Shown piece after piece: positions 10,646 to 19,561 of a DNA stretch of 64,000 bases. Position numbers and translations under genes: made by a program. A model generated the notes under the pieces. That model was given only the letters and a program-made list of their open reading frames with translations, ran no database searches and had not been told where the DNA came from. Origin of the DNA: Yinghuangia sp051388915 (GTDB lineage: Bacteria; Actinomycetota; Actinomycetes; Streptomycetales; Streptomycetaceae); the NCBI RefSeq assembly GCF_051388915.1, contig NZ_JBPKBH010000010.1:236307-300306 (forward strand). The letters are read 5' to 3'. The stretch's first letter is position 1; every line of letters begins with the position of its first letter.

Positions 10646-13600
10646 TCAGCCCGTCGTCCGGCCGAACTCCGCCGCCACCGCCTGGTTCGCACTCGCCGCC
10701 GCCGCCATCGCGTCCGTACCGGCCAGCACCGCCCGCCCGAACTCCACCACGGGACGTTCGGACCACCCGGGCGCTGCCGGGTACGCGTGCCCCGACGCCC
10801 GCGCCGCCGCGGCCCCGGCCCGCAGCATCGGGTTGGGCCCGGTGACCGCCTGCTCGGGCACCTCGCGCGGGGACAGGCAGCCCGCAGCCTGGGCCACCCG
10901 GGTCCGCCACGGGTCGGTGGCGAGCAGCGCCAGCAGCTCCACCGCCGCCGGGACGTCGCGGCACGTCGACGACACCACGAGAGCGGTCCCCTGCACACCC
11001 ACCGACCCGGGGGCGTCGGCGGTGCGACCCGGCATCGGGAACGCGTTGAGCTGCTGCGCGAGTCCCGCGTCCGCCTTGAGCGCCGCCGGGTGCAGCGAGG
11101 CCGCGCCGATTGCGGACGCCGTCTGCTTGCGCGCGAACAGCTCACCGACCCGGGCGCCGTCCTCGGCCAAGTCCTGGGCCTCCGGGGCGTATTGCTGCAT
11201 CTGGCGGAAGAACCGCACTCCGTCGATCGACCCCGGGAGGTCGAACGCACCGCGCCAGGAGTCCCCTTCGCGCAGCGCCAGCGCGCCCCCCGATCCCCAC
11301 ATCATCGAGGCGAGCACGTGCCACGAACGGCCCGGCAACCACAGCGGGCGGAACGCGGGGTTGCCCGCGAAGTGCGTGCGCAACTCCCCAAGGCCGTCCA
11401 CCCATTCCTCGCGGGTGCGCGGGACGGCGACCCCGGCCTCGGCGAACAGCCCTTGGTGGTACAGGACCACGGGTGCGGAGGCGGTGAGCGGCAGCGCCAC
11501 CGACTTGTCGCCGACCTTGACCGCGCCCCGTATCGCCGGGAGCCAGGAGTCGGTGTCGAAGCGGTCCTGGTACGGCGTCAGATCGGCGATGCGGCCGGCC
11601 GCCAGATGGTTCGCCAGCGACAGTATGTCGACCTCGAACACGTCGGGCGCCACGGAGGGGCCGGCGGCGAGGTGGGTGACCAGGACCTGTGCGTAACCGG
11701 TCGGCTCCTTCAGCTCCGCAGCGAGTCGCAGGCGTCCATCGGCACCGCGCAACGCCTCGTCCAGTTGCGGGAGCTGATCGGCCGTCAGCGAACCCTGCCG
11801 GAACCACACACGCAGGGCCGCGGGCGGCGGCGCGACCGGGGCCGCGGCGGGCGGGGCGGCGACGGGCATGGTGCGTACCGGCTTCTTGCCGCCTCCGCCG
11901 TCGCCCAACAGCACCGCGCCGGTCGCCGCCCCGGCGAGCACGGCGGCACCTCCGGCGACCCAGGCGAGGAAGCGGCGCCGCTCGGCGTGCGCGGCCGAAC
12001 GCTGCTGGGCGGCTTCGGGGTTCGTGGACGCCGTGGTCGGGGACTTGGCGGCCTTTGGGGTGTGGTTCGGGCCGGAGGCGTCGGGGCGTGAGGCGTCGTC
12101 CGCCGGGGGCCGACGCGAGCCGTTCGGGGCAGTGGGGCGGGCGTGGTTGCGGTCGTGATCGCGTTCGTGGCCCTGTTCGTGCCCCCGTTCGTCCTTGCGG
12201 CCGCGACCGCGTGCGCGGTCCTGGTCGTCGCCGGGACGGGTGGGGCGGCCCGGGCGTTCGTGGCGGTCAGGCCGGTCGGTGGACGGGCGGCGGGGGCCGC
12301 GCGGGCCTTCGCGCGGTACGTCGTGCGGCTCGCCGCGCCGTCCGTCCCGCTGCCGTTCGCGCGGTCGGTCATGCTGTCGGTCTTGCGGCCGGTCGTGCCG
12401 TCCGTTGCGGTCGCGGCGTACGGCGCCGGCGGGCTTGCCCGGGAGGTCGGTGACGCCGGGCGGCGCCGAGGCGGAGGCGCGGGGTGGCAACGGCTCGTCG
12501 TCGTCCACCAGTTCGGCTTCGACGATCTCAGCCTCGATGATCTCGCCTTCGACGGCCTCGTCGGTCGCGCCGTCCCCGATGGTTTCGACGGTGATGACGG
12601 GGCCGGTCCGCGGGGGTGGGTCGGAAGCCGCCGATGGACGGGAAGTCGCGGCGGGTTCCGGGGAGTTCGGTTGCCGCACCACGGGCGGCGGTGCGTCCGT
12701 GCCCGGGTTCGCCGTCGTGGTCGCGTTCGTGTCGGAGGCCGTGGCCGTCGCGCCGGCGGGCACTTCGGGCTCAGCAGCAGCTTCGGACGCCGAGGGCTGC
12801 GCCTCGTCGGGCGCGGTGTTCCTGGCGAATGGCGCGGCGCCGGGCCCGCCGACCTGCCGCTGTGGCGTGGCGGCCGCCACGTCCGACTCGACCGGGGCGG
12901 GATCGGAAACACGGTTGGCAGAAGGGGTGTTCGCGGTCTCGCTCGGTTGTTCCCGGACCGCGTCCGGCCGAGGTGGCACGTCCGACTGCGCCGCGCCCGT
13001 GACCACCGCGGCGCCGGGGCCGCCGACGACCGCGTCCGCCTCGTTCCGCGGCTGGGGCGCGGGCTGTTGCCGCGTCGTCCTGCGACCGCGGGAGGCGCCG
13101 ATGCGCGTGGAGGCACCGGGGCCGCGCGGCACCGGCGCCGGGAACCGCCGCTGCGCAGCGGGAGGTTCGGGCGTGCCGGGCGCCTCGCCCCCGCCGACGG
13201 GAGTGGCGGCAGGCGTGCCGCTGTCCGCCGGGGCCGCGGCGACGCCGGGCGTGTTCTGGACATGCCGCGCCGCACCCGGGCCGCCGAGCATTTTCGGCTG
13301 GGGTACGGGCGGAAGATCCCGATTCGACCCGTGCGACGCGGAACCGTCCGCCGCCACGTCCCCATCCACCGCAACACTTCCGGCAGTTCGGGCGCCCGCC
13401 GCCCCATGGGCCATGCCCACGGGAACAGGCTGCACAGGAGCGTCCCGGAACGGCGGCCTCGCGACCGGCCGTCCGGCCTGCTGCGGCGGCACGACGCCGG
13501 CCCCCGCCGGCTCGGGCGTCCGGACCGGGGCGGCGGGAGCCGTACGCGGCACCGTCGTCGCCCCCGTCCCCGGCGTCGCCGCGCCGGAGTGCGCCCACAC

Positions 13601-14473
13601 CGTGGCCGCGCGCTGCGCCACCTCCGCCGCGATGTCGTGCGGCAGCCAACCAGGGCCGTCGAGTTCGCTCGCGGTTGCCGCGTGCACCTGGGCCGGGGTC
13701 GGCCGGTCCGCCGGCTCCTTGGCCAGGCACGCCGCCGCCAACTCGCGCAGCCAGGACGGGAGTACGCGCAGCTCCGGGATCCCGTACAACACCCGCTCGG
13801 TCACCCCGGGTGAAGTGTCGGCGCCGAACGGCCCGTTGCCGGTGGCCGCGTGCACGATGACGCAGCCGAGCGAGAACACGTCGGCCGGGGCGCCGACCAG
13901 GCGGCCGTCGAGCTGTTCCGGTGCGCGGAAGCCGGGTGAGGGCAGCACGGTGCCGATGACGACCCCGGCATCAGCGACAGAGGGTCCGTCGGGGCTGCGG
14001 GCGACCCCGAGGTCGACCAGTCGCGGTCCGTCCGGGGCGAGCGACACCTGGGTGGGGCCGAGACGTCCGTGCACGAGGCCGACGCCGTGCAGTGCCTCAA
14101 GCGCGGAGGCGAGCCCGGAGGCGAGGGTGCGGACCGAACGCGGCGGCAGCGGGCCGTACTTCGCGACGGCCTCGCCGACGCCCGGCCCCGGGGTGTAGGC
14201 GGTGGCGAGCCACAGCACCGGCCCGTCCGTACAGGCGTCGAGGACCGGCACGGTGTAGGGGGACGCGACGCGCTCGGCCGATGCGACGTCGTGCGCGAAG
14301 CGCGTGCGGAACGCCGGGTCCCGCGCGGGTATGGGGCGTACGGCCTTCAGTACGATCGGGTGGCCTTCGGGGGTCGCGGCCAGGAAGACCTGGGCGGTGG
14401 CGCCTTCCCCGAGCACGGCCACCAGCCGGTGGCCGCCGATCTGCCGCGGATCGTCCTTGTGCAGCGGCCGCAT
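10646..14473 (-). CDS. Receptor-like pseudokinase fused to an extracellular solute-binding domain
   Basis: 1275 residues. Residues about 12-275 form a Hanks-type kinase fold (LGEGATAQVF, VLKAV, APEQ). The catalytic loop reads HGRLGPTQ where active kinases have HRDLKPxN: the Asp, Lys and Asn are all lost, and DFG is DLG. So it is probably a pseudokinase, or at best weakly active. A long Pro/Ala- and Arg/Asp-rich disordered linker (about 290-825) follows, then a single membrane helix (about 832-855, FLAWVAGGAAVLAGAATGAVLL). Residues about 885-1275 resemble family-1 ABC solute-binding proteins (PDVFEVDILSL, LPLTASAPVVLYHQGLFAEAG). The fold implies a cytoplasmic signalling domain with an outside ligand sensor, possibly for sugars. 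No ABC permease is adjacent. Confidence 0.85.
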   Translation of the reverse strand: MRPLHKDDPRQIGGHRLVAVLGEGATAQVFLAATPEGHPIVLKAVRPIPARDPAFRTRFAHDVASAERVASPYTVPVLDACTDGPVLWLATAYTPGPGVGEAVAKYGPLPPRSVRTLASGLASALEALHGVGLVHGRLGPTQVSLAPDGPRLVDLGVARSPDGPSVADAGVVIGTVLPSPGFRAPEQLDGRLVGAPADVFSLGCVIVHAATGNGPFGADTSPGVTERVLYGIPELRVLPSWLRELAAACLAKEPADRPTPAQVHAATASELDGPGWLPHDIAAEVAQRAATVWAHSGAATPGTGATTVPRTAPAAPVRTPEPAGAGVVPPQQAGRPVARPPFRDAPVQPVPVGMAHGAAGARTAGSVAVDGDVAADGSASHGSNRDLPPVPQPKMLGGPGAARHVQNTPGVAAAPADSGTPAATPVGGGEAPGTPEPPAAQRRFPAPVPRGPGASTRIGASRGRRTTRQQPAPQPRNEADAVVGGPGAAVVTGAAQSDVPPRPDAVREQPSETANTPSANRVSDPAPVESDVAAATPQRQVGGPGAAPFARNTAPDEAQPSASEAAAEPEVPAGATATASDTNATTTANPGTDAPPPVVRQPNSPEPAATSRPSAASDPPPRTGPVITVETIGDGATDEAVEGEIIEAEIVEAELVDDDEPLPPRASASAPPGVTDLPGKPAGAVRRDRNGRHDRPQDRQHDRPRERQRDGRRGEPHDVPREGPRGPRRPSTDRPDRHERPGRPTRPGDDQDRARGRGRKDERGHEQGHERDHDRNHARPTAPNGSRRPPADDASRPDASGPNHTPKAAKSPTTASTNPEAAQQRSAAHAERRRFLAWVAGGAAVLAGAATGAVLLGDGGGGKKPVRTMPVAAPPAAAPVAPPPAALRVWFRQGSLTADQLPQLDEALRGADGRLRLAAELKEPTGYAQVLVTHLAAGPSVAPDVFEVDILSLANHLAAGRIADLTPYQDRFDTDSWLPAIRGAVKVGDKSVALPLTASAPVVLYHQGLFAEAGVAVPRTREEWVDGLGELRTHFAGNPAFRPLWLPGRSWHVLASMMWGSGGALALREGDSWRGAFDLPGSIDGVRFFRQMQQYAPEAQDLAEDGARVGELFARKQTASAIGAASLHPAALKADAGLAQQLNAFPMPGRTADAPGSVGVQGTALVVSSTCRDVPAAVELLALLATDPWRTRVAQAAGCLSPREVPEQAVTGPNPMLRAGAAAARASGHAYPAAPGWSERPVVEFGRAVLAGTDAMAAAASANQAVAAEFGRTTG

Positions 14474-14828
14474 CGCACTCCCTCACTCGGCCCGGGCGGC
14501 GGCGCCGCACGCCGTTGCCCACACGGGCCTCCTTGTGGGAACGGTGGTCAGCCCCAGGCCGAGATGTCCGCCCCACCGGACGGGCACGCAGTCTGCCAGA
14601 AGTCGGGCGGCCGTTTCGCCGCGCCATCGGCCGACGCCAGGTCAACGGCTGTTGACGGTCCGTCGTACGGGCCGGTAGCTCCGCTCACCGGTGCGCGTGG
14701 CCGGTACGGCGCCCGCGCGGTATCCGCACGAACTCCCGGCGGTGTCACGGCACGCACACGCCGCGACACCGCCCGGGACGGATGTGCCCGGCGTCACGCG
14801 CGGGGAGGAACGGCACATCCGTCCGAAT
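14474..14828. other. Intergenic region, nothing recognised
   Basis: 355 bases between the pseudokinase start and the end of the acyl-CoA dehydrogenase operon, both on the minus strand. Short frames here (for example 14548-14769) have no recognisable protein. It should hold the pseudokinase promoter, but no confident -35/-10 pair was found. Confidence 0.5.
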
Positions 14829-16016
14829 TCAGCGGGCTCTGGGCAGCCCGAGCCGGTGCTCGGCGATGTTGTTGCGCTGGATCTCGCTCGTGCCGCCGTA
14901 AATGGTGGTCACCGGCGCGTCGCGGGCCGCGAGGTCCACGAACCCCCAGTCCTCGCCCGCCCCGTGCGTGGGCGAGAGCAGCCCGACCGTGCCCGCCATT
15001 TCCTGACAGGCCTCCGCGGCACGGTTGTACGCCTCGCTCGCGAACAGCTTCGCGACCGAGCCCTCGGTGGTCGGCAGCCTGCCCTGGCTGGCGAGCAGCG
15101 CCGGGCGTACCGCGAGCAGCGCGGTGATCTCGTTGTCGACCGCGATGCGCGCGAGGCGCCGCCGTACTCCGGGATCGTCGATCAGCCGGGTGCCGTCGGA
15201 GCGTTCGGCGGTGCGAGCCCAGGCGGCGAAGCGGCGCAGCAGCGTGACGCCCTGGTTCATGTTGCCGAACACGCCGCGCTCGTAGGCGAGTGCGACCTTC
15301 ATGACGTCCCAGCCGCCGTTCACCTCGCCGAGCCGCCAGCGGTCGGGGACGTGCACGTCGGTGAAGTAGGTGATGTTGGTGCGGTCGCCGCCCATCGTCT
15401 CGACGGCCTGGAAGTCGATGCCCGGCAGGTCCATCGGCAGCAGGAACATCGTGAGGCCGCGGTGCTTGGCGAGGTCCGGGTCGGTGCGTGTGAGCAGGAT
15501 GACGTAACCGGACTCGTGCACGAGCGTGGTGAACATCTTCTGCCCGTTGACCAGCCACACGGGTTCGTCGCCGGGGTGGCCGGGGACGATCTCGGCGCGC
15601 GTCGCCGCCGCGGCCACGTCGGAGCCGGAACCGGGCTCGGAGTAGCCGAGCGCCGCGATGGCCTCGCCGCTGTGGAAGCGCGGCAGCACCTCGCTGATGT
15701 GGAACTCGCTGCCGATCTGCTCGATGATCCCGGCCACCAGCATGGCGTTGGCGAGCCCGTAGAAGGGGGCTCCGGCCAGGCCCATCTCGTCGAACAGCAC
15801 GTAGAGTTCGAGCGGATCGCGCCCGGTCTCCCGGCCAGCGCCGGCCATACCCTCGGCGATGATGCCGGTGGCGGCAAGGGCGCGGTGGAACTCCCAGTCG
15901 TGGAAGGTGCCGGTGCGGTGGGCGCGTTCGACCATCTCGGGGGTGAGGTGGTCGGCGATGAAGCGGCGGATCGAGGCGCGGAACTCCTCGACGGACGGCT
16001 TGGGTGCGAAGTCCAT
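14829..16016 (-). CDS. Acyl-CoA dehydrogenase, subunit with likely catalytic Glu
   Basis: A 395-residue acyl-CoA dehydrogenase. It has the flavin-binding block GYSEPGSGSD, the mid domain MFLLPMDLPGIDFQAVETMGGDRTN, a possible catalytic base in LAYERGVFGN (the isovaleryl-CoA dehydrogenase-type position), and the C-terminal TIYGGTSEIQRNNIAE, where the usual medium-chain Glu is Gly. Start ATG 16016 overlaps the upstream gene's stop as TGATG, so translation is coupled. The paired layout resembles the two-gene enzymes that form alpha2-beta2 complexes in steroid or branched acyl-CoA degradation. The substrate cannot be told from sequence. Confidence 0.88.
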   Translation of the reverse strand: MDFAPKPSVEEFRASIRRFIADHLTPEMVERAHRTGTFHDWEFHRALAATGIIAEGMAGAGRETGRDPLELYVLFDEMGLAGAPFYGLANAMLVAGIIEQIGSEFHISEVLPRFHSGEAIAALGYSEPGSGSDVAAAATRAEIVPGHPGDEPVWLVNGQKMFTTLVHESGYVILLTRTDPDLAKHRGLTMFLLPMDLPGIDFQAVETMGGDRTNITYFTDVHVPDRWRLGEVNGGWDVMKVALAYERGVFGNMNQGVTLLRRFAAWARTAERSDGTRLIDDPGVRRRLARIAVDNEITALLAVRPALLASQGRLPTTEGSVAKLFASEAYNRAAEACQEMAGTVGLLSPTHGAGEDWGFVDLAARDAPVTTIYGGTSEIQRNNIAEHRLGLPRAR

Positions 16017-17077
16017 CAGTGCGTCTCCTCCGTGCCCGCCCCGTCGCCGACCGGTCCGAACAGCCGGTCCGCCAGTGCCAGATACTCCTCGTCGGGGTCC
16101 CCGAGCACGAGCGGCCAGCCGCGCGCCCGCCGGTAGTGCAGTTGGATGTCGTATTCGAGCGTCACGCCATAACCGCCGTGGTAGTGCAGGGCGCGGTACG
16201 TCGTGTTCCGCGCCACATCCGTCGCCGCCAGGAACGCCATGGACGTCAGGCGCGCCGCCTCTTCCGCGTCGCCCTCGTCGTCGGTCCACGCCGCACGCGC
16301 GGTGAGCAGGCCCACGCCGTCCAACGGCGCGACCAGGTCCGCGAGCCCCTGCTGCACGGCCTGGAAGGCGGCGATGGGACGGTCGAACTGGCGGCGTTCG
16401 AGGGTGTACGCGATGCCCACCTCCAGGGCCCGCGTCGCCAGGCCGCCGAGCGCGGCGGCGATGCAGAGCTGCCAGTCGGTGCGCATGCGCGCGTGCAGGG
16501 CGTGCGCCTCGGCGCCGCTCGCCAGCACGATGCGCTCGGCGACCGCGTCGCCGCGCAGCGGCCGGTCCGCGAGCGGGGCGCACGCGTGGTTCGGGGGAGC
16601 GGTCATCGGGGCGTCCGAGCGCACCGCCACCAGGTCGTCGCCGTCGAGGCCCACGACCGCGTCCGCGACGGCCCCGCCGGGCACCAGCCGCGCCACGCCG
16701 TCGACCGCGGGGTGCAGCGCGGGCACCGCGACGAGGTCGCCTTCGACGGCCTCCGCGAACCACCCGGCACCGGCTCCCGCGGCGGTACGCGCCAACGTGC
16801 GCGTGGCCGCGATGTGCTCCGCGAGCGGCACCGGCGCGAGCGCCTTGCCGGCCTCGCCCATCAGCAAGACGAGGTCGACCGCGGTCGCCCCGCCGCCGCC
16901 CAGCTTCTCCGGTACGCCCATGCCCGGCGCACCCGTCTCGCGCAGCCGGGCCCACAGTGCGGGGGCGTGCCCCAGGGGTTCGGCGTCCCGTACGACCGCT
17001 GTGGGACAGCGGTCCGCGAAGAACCTCGCGAAGGCGTCCCGGACCGTCTTCTGGTCCTTCGTCAGTTCCAAGTCCAC
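16016..17077 (-). CDS. Acyl-CoA dehydrogenase, partner subunit
   Basis: 353 residues from GTG 17077 (VDLELTKDQKTVRDAFARFF), a typical FadE opening. The longer frame to 17353 has no dehydrogenase-like sequence. The middle is divergent and lacks the GYSEPGSGSD block of its partner. The C-terminal half is conserved (AYTLERRQFDRPIAAFQAVQQGLADL, HYHGGYGVTLEYDIQLHYRRARGW). This fits the non-catalytic or cofactor-sharing subunit of a heterotetrameric acyl-CoA dehydrogenase. It is the first gene of the two-gene operon and diverges from the membrane-protein gene at 17323. A GTG at about 17113 is an alternative start. Confidence 0.85.
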   Translation of the reverse strand: MDLELTKDQKTVRDAFARFFADRCPTAVVRDAEPLGHAPALWARLRETGAPGMGVPEKLGGGGATAVDLVLLMGEAGKALAPVPLAEHIAATRTLARTAAGAGAGWFAEAVEGDLVAVPALHPAVDGVARLVPGGAVADAVVGLDGDDLVAVRSDAPMTAPPNHACAPLADRPLRGDAVAERIVLASGAEAHALHARMRTDWQLCIAAALGGLATRALEVGIAYTLERRQFDRPIAAFQAVQQGLADLVAPLDGVGLLTARAAWTDDEGDAEEAARLTSMAFLAATDVARNTTYRALHYHGGYGVTLEYDIQLHYRRARGWPLVLGDPDEEYLALADRLFGPVGDGAGTEETH

Positions 17078-17322
17078 TTTGGCACCGTAGCTGCCGCCCC
17101 CATCGATTGACACGGTCAAACAGGCCGTGACGTGCGCCGCATCGGCGTGCCAAGATCTCGATCTCGTGACATTACTCGTCGGTAGGTGACCGCGTGCGCC
17201 GCGGCTGACAAGATCGACAGGCGAGTGACAATCCGGAGAAACAGCACTCACGCGGAGTGCCGGATCCGGTCGGCGACCCCGGCCCGGTCCGCTCGGCCCC
17301 GGTGGGTGAAGGGAGATCGGCT

Positions 17323-18411
17323 GTGCGTACGTTCCGCCGTGTGGCGTTGGCACTGGTGCTTCTGCTGGGGATCGGCTTGATCGTCTTCCCCTTGGCTGAC
17401 GGCATGCCCAAGAAGACCCAGGGCGTCGACAACGTCCAGGACACCTTCCGCGACGCGATGTCCAAGGAGGGGCTCAAGATCAGCCGCGAGGACCTGGTCA
17501 CGATGCAGCTCATGCTGAAGCAGTTGCAGGGCGAGACCCTGCCGGCGCTCGGCGCGCGCATCGGCATGAACCCCGACCAGACGAAGGCGTTCCTCGGCGC
17601 GCGCTTCGACAAGGTCGGCACGGGGCTGGAGCAGGTCGACGAGATCATGCCGCGCTTCGACCACCTCGTATTGGTGATGGAGCAGCAGGGCGCGAATTTC
17701 CGTGAGGCCGACGAGATTCCCACCTCGCACCTGCCGAACACGGCGGTGACCTACCTGTTCCTGGTTCCCGGCGTCATCCTCACGGTGGTGGGTGCCGCGG
17801 GCCTCTTCTTCTCGTTCCGCCGCCCCGGCCGCTCGGTGGTCCCGACGATCGCGCTCGGCGTCGCCGTCGCGATGGGCGCGCTGATCGTGGTCGGCACGCT
17901 GGTCACCGACCAGATCGGCAAGACGCAGTCCGCGGAGAAGATGTTCGACGCCTTCCGCCCGACGTTCACGGACCAGGGCTACGAGCGGGCGCGCACCGAC
18001 CTGGACGTGCTGGAGGGCATGGCCACGCAGATGCAGACCGAGGTCATCCCGTTCCTGGCGCAGACCGCCGGGCAGTCCCCGGAGCAGTACACCGCGGGCC
18101 TCGCGTCGCAGTACCAGGACCTCGGCAAGGGCCTCGTGCAACTGCCGCGCATCCTGGGCCGCTTCGACGGCATGGTCGAGGACATCGGCGCCAACATCGA
18201 GAGCTTCAAGGACGCCGACAGCATCCCGAACGCGGACACGCCGGTCAGCCAGGTGCCGTGGTACCTGATGATCCCGGGCATCGGCCTCATCGTGATCGCC
18301 GGTGCGGCGCTCCTCCCGCTCGGCCGCCGCGACGGTGGAGCCCCCTCGGCCCCGCCGTCCGCGGGCACCCCCGCCGGCGCCTCTCCGGTGGGCTCGTCCC
18401 CGCGCGCCTGA
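17323..18411 (+). CDS. Membrane protein made of two homologous halves, function unknown
   Basis: 362 residues from GTG 17323, with GAAGGGAG ahead. An N-terminal membrane helix (VALALVLLLGIGLIVFPLA) is followed by an extracellular helical segment, a central helix pair (TYLFLVPGVILTVVGAAGLFF and TIALGVAVAMGALIVVGTLV), a second segment, and a last helix (WYLMIPGIGLIVIAGAALLPL). The two segments share a pattern: GxGLxQ, then IxxRFDxxV, then an acidic stretch ending EADEIPTSHLP in the first and DADSIPNADTP in the second. This points to an internal duplication of about 170 residues. No enzyme motif is visible. Confidence 0.7.
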   Translation: MRTFRRVALALVLLLGIGLIVFPLADGMPKKTQGVDNVQDTFRDAMSKEGLKISREDLVTMQLMLKQLQGETLPALGARIGMNPDQTKAFLGARFDKVGTGLEQVDEIMPRFDHLVLVMEQQGANFREADEIPTSHLPNTAVTYLFLVPGVILTVVGAAGLFFSFRRPGRSVVPTIALGVAVAMGALIVVGTLVTDQIGKTQSAEKMFDAFRPTFTDQGYERARTDLDVLEGMATQMQTEVIPFLAQTAGQSPEQYTAGLASQYQDLGKGLVQLPRILGRFDGMVEDIGANIESFKDADSIPNADTPVSQVPWYLMIPGIGLIVIAGAALLPLGRRDGGAPSAPPSAGTPAGASPVGSSPRA

Positions 18412-18415
18412 CCCC

Positions 18416-18444
18416 CTGTAAGCGGCGCTGAGCGCCCCGTACAG
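18416..18444 (+). terminator. Hairpin after the two-half membrane protein
   Basis: CTGTA (18416-18420) pairs with TACAG (18440-18444), and inside it GGCGC (18424-18428) pairs with GCGCC (18432-18436) around TGA. It starts five bases after the stop codon. Confidence 0.55.
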
Positions 18445-18480
18445 CCCCTGGCACCACCGCTCCCGAACCGGGGGGCCCCG

Positions 18481-18605
18481 NNNNNNNNNNNNNNNNNNNN
18501 NNNNNNNNNNNNNNNNNNNNNNNNNNNNNNNNNNNNNNNNNNNNNNNNNNNNNNNNNNNNNNNNNNNNNNNNNNNNNNNNNNNNNNNNNNNNNNNNNNNN
18601 NNNNN
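18481..18605. other. Assembly gap (125 N)
   Basis: 125 N between a C/G-rich left end and the GC-rich repeat array on the right. Collapse of the repeat array during assembly is the probable cause, so real sequence is likely missing here. Confidence 0.9.
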
Positions 18606-19000
18606 CCCGGCCGCGTTGTGCGGCCCCGGCCGTCGCCATGCTCCCCGGGTACCGCCCCGAGAACGGCGAGCCCCCGCGCGACCGCCCCCCGCCCGAGCCC
18701 GCCGTGCCCCGTCGCCCGGCCCGTGCCCGACCCGGCCCCTCGCCCGGCCCCGCCCGGCCCCGGTCCCTCGCCCGGCCCGTGTCCGACCCCGGTCCCTCGC
18801 CCGGCCCGTTCCCGGCCCGGCCCCTCCTGGCTGCCGCGGGGGAGTCGCCCCGCCCCTCGCCTCGCCCGACCCGTGGTCGCCCCTCGCCCGGCCCGTGCCC
18901 GCCCTCGCCCGTGTCCGACCCGGCCACTCGCCTGACCCGTGCCCGACCCGGCCATTCCTGGCTGCCGCGAGGGCCGTCGCCCCGCCCCGAGAAGGCCCAC
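18606..19000. repeat. GC-rich nested tandem repeats, no gene
   Basis: A short unit of about 28 bases, in the pattern TCGCCCGGCCCGTGCCCGAC with variants, recurs about seven times between 18713 and 18950. Inside a longer period of about 132 bases, the segment CTCCTGGCTGCCGCGGGGGA (near 18824) returns as ATTCCTGGCTGCCGCGAGGG (near 18954). All three frames of both strands stay open across it because stop codons are rare at this GC content. The translations are low-complexity Pro/Arg or Gly/Arg and are not taken as proteins. Confidence 0.75.
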
Positions 19001-19302
19001 GCGGCGGGCACGCGACCGGAGTTCGGCCGTCGGCGAGCCGATCGTGTCCGCCCGACCCGCCGACACCCCTCGGCCGATGGCAACCCCCTCCTGCCGTCCC
19101 GGGGCGATCCGGCCCGTCTGTCCGTCGAGCCTCGTTCTGCCGGGTGTCGCGACTACGTCCTGTAGGCACTAGGCGGTGGCCGATCGTCGCCGGGTGGACA
19201 GCGCTTGCGTGTGCCGCGATGGGCGGGTGTGACGCAGGACACGATCTACAAAACGGAAATGTCGCTTGAAATCATGCCGCTTTGCCGCGTGCACCCTTAC
19301 GA

Positions 19303-19352
19303 TGCACGTGCATCCGAGGCATGCAGTTGCATAAATCGAGACTGCACGTGCA
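19303..19352 (+). promoter_or_regulatory. Array of three TGCA-N2-TGCA operator-like sites
   Basis: TGCACGTGCA occurs at 19303-19312 and 19343-19352, with TGCAGTTGCA at 19322-19331 between them. Centre-to-centre spacings are 19 and 21 bases, about two helical turns. They sit upstream of the RsbW-like ATPase gene. The same motif precedes the DUF397 gene of the locus (20429-20456), so a shared regulator, most likely the XRE-DUF5753 protein, is inferred. Confidence 0.6.
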
Positions 19353-19359
19353 TCTGGTC

Positions 19360-19387
19360 TTGCACACGCCGTGAGCATCGACATAAT
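19360..19387 (+). promoter_or_regulatory. Candidate promoter of the RsbW-like ATPase gene
   Basis: TTGCAC (19360-19365) and CATAAT (19382-19387) are 16 bases apart; the -10 matches the consensus at five of six bases. It lies eight bases downstream of the last TGCA palindrome. The leader to the start at 19562 would be about 165 bases. Confidence 0.4.
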
Positions 19388-19561
19388 GAACAGGGTGCAC
19401 GCGCGATCGGTAAGCGCGCGGATACGCGTCGTCGGGCCGGTTCGATTCGCGGGAGGCAAGACGGTGGTCGCAACGCCCCACCGCTGCATCGGAGCGGGCC
19501 CGGTGCGCTTACGAGAGGCGCGGGGGTCGCGCCGAGGTCGGCTGCCCGCCCGGAGGTGCGC

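Noticed and set aside
11785..13407. Long minus-strand and plus-strand frames over the pseudokinase linker (also 12143-13813, 12195-14198)
   Set aside because: They lie over the Pro/Ala-rich linker in other frames and give low-complexity Arg/Pro-rich or Ala/Val-rich translations without motifs; the pseudokinase frame explains the DNA.
18606..19000. Possible CRISPR array
   Set aside because: Repeat units vary, there are no unique spacers of constant length, and no cas genes are present.
18606..19172. Pro/Arg-rich or Gly/Arg-rich 'proteins' of the repeat array
   Set aside because: Translations of a GC-rich repeat open in several frames on both strands; no start with a ribosome site and no domain.
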